DNA of 64,000 bases from assembly GCA_012861695.1 (NCBI GenBank), contig JAAOOA010000092.1:620001-684000 (forward strand), read 5' to 3'. Origin of the DNA: Trematomus loennbergii. Lineage: Eukaryota; Chordata; Actinopteri; Perciformes; Nototheniidae. Of this stretch, positions 58,811-64,000 are shown one piece after another. The position numbers were made by a program, and so were the translations under genes. How positions within the stretch are numbered: position 1 is the first letter of the stretch; each line of letters opens with the position of its first letter. The notes beneath the pieces are model-generated. The model was not told where the DNA came from. It saw only the letters and a list, made by a program, of their open reading frames with translations, and ran no database searches.

Positions 58811-59928
58811 CTATAGAGAGGCGAAGTCACGCCCATCTACTTCCGCCCCATGGGACCTTATTTCGGAAAAATAATGTATTGAAGTCAATGGAGAGAGAAA
58901 ACTTATCTTTCGATCCCGTTTGAATTGTGCCATGAATTACACATATGATGTTTGTCAATCTTAAAAAATAATTTCCATGTCAAAAAAGTCACAGTTTGTC
59001 GTAAAACTGTTGAAATATAAGACTATGAAAAATACGCAACTAGAAAGACTACAAATCCCAGAGTCGCGTAAGTGATGTCACAATTGTTTTCCTCCACTAA
59101 GAGATAGCTAAGATCAGCGCCATATAGATATAATCTATCTATATGGCGCTGGCTAAGATAGATAACTTTAACAAGATGCCTGTGTGCTTAGTACCAGGTT
59201 GTTATTATACCAGCAATGGGTCTTGCTCGTTCTTTTGCTTCCCGTCTGATGAAAGGACCAGGAGTGTCTGGATCAAGCTAGCTAGTAGCTAGCACGTTAG
59301 TTAGCATTACAGCCTTGTCATTTTTATTAGCCTTAACATGAAGTAACATTAAGTAACCCAAAATGTTAAACAGTAAGAGTAGTAGTCATATTTCGTGAAC
59401 CCTTTGAAGAGTACTGTCACCGGTGTGATCATTCTATAATACACATTTAAGCCCGGGGGAGAAATGCTAACGCTAACGCTAGCGATCTTCTCTACTTCAT
59501 GCTATCTGCACAAATGGTTGACATTAAACATTAAAACGACCAGACAGTTCAGAGAGAATCAAAGGAAGGCAGGCAGGCAGCTTTGCATGACATTCTTCAG
59601 GACGTGTTTCATTGTGGTGATAGTGAGGGTAGTCAATCGTTTTGTTGACAGTAGTGACGGCCATCTTGGTGACGTGTGTTGTTCTGTGAGACCAGAGATG
59701 TAGTTCATTGAGCGTTTCACACAAACAAATGTGTTTTAGGACACATTTTTTTTTTTTGACTTGCAAAATTATTTTTAAATTGACAAACATCATATGTGTA
59801 ATTCGTGGCACAATTCAAACGGGATCGAAAGATAATCTTTCTCTCTCCATTGACTTCAATACATAATTTTTCTGAAATAAGGTCCCATGGAGGTCCACCG
59901 GAAGGGGAGGGACTTCGCCACTCTATAG
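58811..59928 (+). mobile_element. THAP-exon element C, copy 2
   Basis: 1,118 bp bounded by CTATAG, ends AGAGGCGAAGTC and AGTGGCGAAGTC. The empty site is visible in the sister hAT at about 14553. Includes a THAP-like first exon and a palindrome AGCGCCATATAGATA.. at about 59115-59150. Confidence 0.85.
59172..59289 (+). pseudogene. THAP-domain first exon in element C
   Basis: Starts MPVCLVPGCYY, then SCSFFCFPSDERTRSVWIK and a stop soon after. This has the start of a THAP zinc finger: Met-Pro near the N-terminus, CxxxxC, FP about 20 residues on and a following W. The second Cys-His pair is absent, so this is an orphan exon. THAP domains occur at the N-terminus of P-element and Kolobok transposases. 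Confidence 0.6.
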
Positions 59929-60459
59929 CGGGCCCTCTGTCAATTTACAGCAGGACCACCAATCAGCTCCTATCTTCACAGTACCTCGCAGAGACGGCTA
60001 AAGGAGCTTCTTTCATTTAACCCTTCACATTCAAACAGAAACTGAATAGGCAGATTCGAAGGATTTATTTCTTTGGAAATGTTATTTTAAATACAATTAA
60101 ATCAAGTTATTTTGGTAAAACTAATGAAAAATATAACTAAAAAAATATTTTAAAAAGATATATTAAAAAACAAATATATTTTTTAATCGCCACTGCTTCT
60201 GAACGAGTAAAGGACGAGCAAACTACGATGGCAAAAAGTCTCCTCCCTATCCACACCATCAGAGCACAGCTTCCTGAACGCCGGCTTCATAACAAAACAC
60301 GGAGCTTAATTATCCGACAACGTGTGTTACTTTCTCAGACTCGGAGGAAAACAGCAGCAGTGAGTCAGGCAGTAGCCTAGCTTTGTATTCACATATATAG
60401 ACCTATAATATATAATCATTCTGACCTCAGAAAACGATAAAGCTTTAATTTCATGATGA

Positions 60460-63400
60460 GGGCGTAATGTGCGGAGGGATTTTTGCCGACGCTCATATTT
60501 TCTCCCACCCACATGCCTTTTACTCAAGGATTGACTACTTCTTTATGTTTAAATCAGAGAGACACAGAATTATAGACTGTGATATCGGTGTTAGAGATGT
60601 ATCAGATCATGCAGGGGTGTATTTGAGACTTCATTTAGATATACCGTCCAAAAGTACTCTGGAGACTTAATACCAGCTTGCTGAATGATAGTCAATGTGT
60701 ACATTTTACTGAGAAGGAAATTCGGGAATATCTGGAATTCAACAATACTGAGGATATTTCACCAAGTGTTTTATGGGATACGGCAAAGGTAGTGCTTAGA
60801 GGAAAACTAATAATGTGGTCTTCAAAAAGGAATAACGAGAAACAGAAACAATTGAATGATCTAACGACCAAATTGAAAACATTAGAACAAAAACATGTGG
60901 AATTAAACAACTCCCATATTTTAGAACAAGTTAACGCAACAAAACAAGAACTGAATAAGATATTGGATAAACAAGTGGAGATTAAACTCAAATATGTCAA
61001 ACAGACTTACTATGAAAACGGTCCTAGAGCCCAAAAAATGCTTGCATGGAAATGAAGGAAACAGCAGTCTGAAAGGTCAATCTTTAAAATCCGAGATCCA
61101 CATTCCAACGAAATGTGTTATAAACCAGGAGATATACAACACTCCTTTGAAAGATATTACAAAGAGCTATACTCTCAACCTAATGCAGCAGAATCCTCTG
61201 TCGTTAAAGCTTTTTTGGATTCCCTAGACTTACCATCAGTTGGTGTGGAGCAAAATAAATTGGTTACAAAAGAAATTACGAATTTAGAGATCGACAGTGC
61301 CATATCAAGACTGAAAACAAGCAAGGTGCCAGGGGGAGACGGGTTTCCAGCAGAATGGTACAAGACATTAGGGAACTATTAACACCTATGCTATTAAAAT
61401 GTTTCAATTATGTCCTTAAAGGAGGAGAGACCCTGCTTCCTGGAAACAGGCTATAATATCTGTGATTCCGAAGATAGGAAAAGACAGAAGTGAATGCAGT
61501 TCTTACAGACATATTTCAGTTTTAAACATAGATTACCGACTATTTTCCTCAATAATTTCAAAAAGACTTGAAAACATAGTTCCTGATTTTGACACTGATC
61601 AAACAGGATTTGTTACAAACAGGCAGACACAAGATAATGTGAGACGTGCACTGTTTGTGATTGATAAAATGAGTAAAAGCAATTCTGAGTCTTTAGCAAT
61701 TAGCCTCGACGCAGAAAAGGCCTTTGACTCAGTGCGATGGGAGTTTCTGTATTTGGTGTTGCGCCGTTTCGGTTTTAATGAAAAAGTCAAGGATGTCTTA
61801 AATCCCTATACAATTTACCAACAGCCAGGATTAAATTAAATGGGAATCTCTCAAAGACTGTAGCGTTGGAGAGGGGGTGCCGTCAGGGTTGTCCTTTAAG
61901 TCCCACCCTCTTGCATTATTTATAGAACCACTTGCTCAATGAATAAGAGAAAATGTTGAAATAACTGGAATTTATATTAAAGGGGACCTATCATGCAAAA
62001 TGCACTTTTGTACGTCTTTTATACATGAATATGTGTCCCCGGTGTTCCAGGGAACTCACCAAGTGTCAGAAAACACAACCCTCTCTATTTTCCTCCATAC
62101 CCAAATCTCTAAAAAGGGGCTGCAACGGATCTGATAAAAACTGATCCAGATTTGAACACTGTCCTGACGTCAGGACGGTGGCGCTACGGCTATTGGGCCA
62201 ATTCTCCACCTATCAGGGAATGTGGGGTTGGCCACGGCCGGCCATTGCCGTTCGAAAGCGCTGGAGACGCTGTAGTACATATGCCAGGCGCTGTAATCTG
62301 CCACAAAAGCAGTGAAGAAGACTTCCCGCGCATAGTTACCATGGTTACCCTTCTGTTTATTCTCCGCTGTGGCTTTTTTTCTCCCTCCCCGAGGCAAGCG
62401 TTTGCTCCCGCTGCTTTAATTCAATGCAATCCCTCCCCGTCGAGGCAAGCACTGTAATTCTCTCCGGTTAGTCCACCAGCAGATGACAAACACCCACCTC
62501 TCCGCCTCTTCCAAGGAACGAGGGGACCCGTGCGGCAGAGTTTCAGTTTCAGTTTTTCGCCGGTCAAGATGTCCGTTAAAGTTTAAATCTTCCGGACAAA
62601 ATTAGAAAAGTGCCGGTCAAAGGTCTTCTTTGTTATTTATTGAGCTTTAAAACAAATGAATAACGACTCTATAGGCCTATAATAATATAATAAAACACGG
62701 AGGACGGAGATTTTTTTCTCCCCCTCTTGACTTGATCAGAGCACGGCTCCCCTCTCCTGCAGGGGGGCGTGGTCAGCTGCAGCTCACAGAATCAGCCCCT
62801 TAGCAAACAGCACATAGAGCGAAATGAGGCATGGCTAAAATGCATGATCTGTTTGGTATTTTGAAAACAGAAACGTATAAATATACCTTATATAGGTATG
62901 GCCCTACAATATATCATTTAAATATAGCATGATAGGTGTCCTTTAAAGAAATAGAGCACAAAATAGGTCTGTACGCGGACGACATTTTATTGACCCTCTC
63001 CAACCCAGATTCAAGCATGCCTAAACTTATGTCGTGCCTGGTACAATTCGGTTTTTACTCAGGATATCAATTAAACATAAATAAGACCCAAACTCTTTCT
63101 TACCACTACTCACCACAGGGGAACGTACGGGAAATGTTCAATTTTAAGTGGAATACCTCCAGTATTAAATACCTAGGTATTACTATACCAAAGAATTTGG
63201 CCAATATTTACAATATGAATTACGGTAATATCACAAAGGAACTTCAAAAAGATTTGGATAGATGGAGCCCTCTGACCCTTAACATGCACAATCGGATTGA
63301 GATCGTAAAGATGAACATTTTGACCACGCCTGCTGTTCCTCTTTCAGTCACTGTCTATAGAGATACCAACAAAACAGTTCAATGATTGATCAAATGATAT

Positions 63401-64000
63401 CCAGATTTATATGGAAAGGTCAGAAACCCAGAGTGCGACTAAAAACACTGCAGTTATGAAAGAAAAGGGAGGAATGTCCCTCCCATGCTTTGAAGACTAC
63501 TATAAAGCAGCACAATTAAGGTATTTAGTTTGCTGGTGCAATTGTGACTATGATGCAAAATGGAAAGACCTTGAACTGAGCCAACTGAACATACCCCTTC
63601 AATGTATATTAGGTGATACATCCTCAAAGATTGCACACTCTGATAATTTAAGCTGCTGGACATTGGTTCCCCTCAATATTTGGTTCAAAATTTGCAAAGA
63701 ATTAAGACTTGAAAGAAAATCCATGTTATTGAGATGGGTGGTGTTTGATAAAGATTTTAAACCAGCAGAGCTGGATTTTAGATTTAAACAATGGATCCAT
63801 AAAGGCATTACATCATATTCCCTAATAGCTACCAGTACTGGCTTGAAAAGTTTCCAACAGCTAACAGAAACCTGCAATTTGGAACCCCAGGATTTCTACA
63901 GGTACTTACAGATCAGGCATCACTTTGATAGGAATATTAAAATGAATGGGAACACCGAATTTGACCTGAGCGTGGGCGCATACAAGGGCAACACCCAAAA
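60460..64000 (+). mobile_element. L1/Tx1-like LINE, 5' truncated, runs off window
   Basis: Endonuclease end (HAFYSRIDYFFMF, VSDHAGVYLRL), a Lys/Glu coiled-coil linker (KQLNDLTTKLKTLEQKH), [84 protein letters not shown] (62972-62983), INKTQTLSY, YLGITIP; then the C-terminal part to [14 protein letters not shown]. Interrupted by H2 and by several stops or shifts. Reads in sense with the plus strand, antisense to vps13d. Confidence 0.9.
61981..62942. mobile_element. TTAA-target MITE H2 inside the L1
   Basis: Ends AGGGGACCTATCATGC and GCATGATAGGTGTCCT, TTAA at 61977-61980 and 62943-62946. Precise removal restores GIYIKEIEHKIGLYADD in the L1. Reverse orientation to H1. Confidence 0.9.

Larger units (their letters stand above)
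58375..60195. mobile_element. hAT MITE (CAGTGGCGAGCCG), occupied copy
   Basis: Same family as 14277-15010, reversed. Duplications CTTCTGAG (58367-58374) and CTTCTGAA (60196-60203), one mismatch. Contains element C at 58811-59928. Confidence 0.9.

Overview
This 64-kb window is vertebrate nuclear DNA, almost certainly from a ray-finned (teleost) fish. The coding sequence sits in short, GT-AG-bounded exons separated by transposon-filled introns. The repeats are the usual fish mix: L2/Rex-like and L1/Tx1-like LINEs, many hAT and Harbinger miniature elements, a Tc1-type element and TTAA-target elements. I see no bacterial genes, operons, CRISPR arrays or viral genes.

Host genes. (1) The dominant gene is vps13d on the minus strand. 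I place 31 consecutive exons from 57963 down to the stop codon at 9406-9408. They encode about 1,587 C-terminal residues (VAB/SHR-BD region, VPS13_C/ATG2_C helical region, PH-like C-terminus) of a bridge-like lipid-transfer protein. The 5' exons lie beyond the right edge. (2) The last three exons of an Ig-superfamily, apparently GPI-anchored gene (igsf21-like) lie on the plus strand at 2159-2908, so the two genes are convergent.

Region by region. 1-2158 is an igsf21-like intron with a MITE and a (TG)n tract. 2909-9405 is the intergenic interval: a 775-bp MITE, a decayed 3-kb hAT with a transposase C-terminus, nested younger elements, then the presumed vps13d 3'UTR. 9406-28643 holds vps13d exons 31-20. 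Their introns contain a LINE fragment, 20-bp and 22-bp minisatellites, several nested hAT/Harbinger/TTAA elements with clean target-site duplications, a Tc1 MITE, and a 3.3-kb hAT that makes up nearly all of the exon 20-21 intron. 28644-45981 is one giant intron holding an antisense L1/Tx1 remnant, a degraded LINE with a 2.8-kb minisatellite inside its ORF, and an L2/Rex-like LINE. That last LINE is split by a 4.4-kb element with 6-bp duplications and carries a 33-bp minisatellite inside its ORF. 45982-57963 holds vps13d exons 19-1, closely packed. 57964-64000 is upstream intron with a hAT, a THAP-exon element nested in it, and a 5'-truncated L1/Tx1 LINE running off the window.

Main points to check. 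Fifteen single-base deficits, all deletions and mostly in short homopolymers, break vps13d in ten exons; the exon phases close exactly when they are counted. This points to long-read consensus error rather than a pseudogene. Two unrelated LINEs have minisatellites grown out of their own coding sequence. Several MITE families with different termini share the same interior. A THAP-exon element has an occupied and an empty site resolvable inside this window and appears to target CTATAG.
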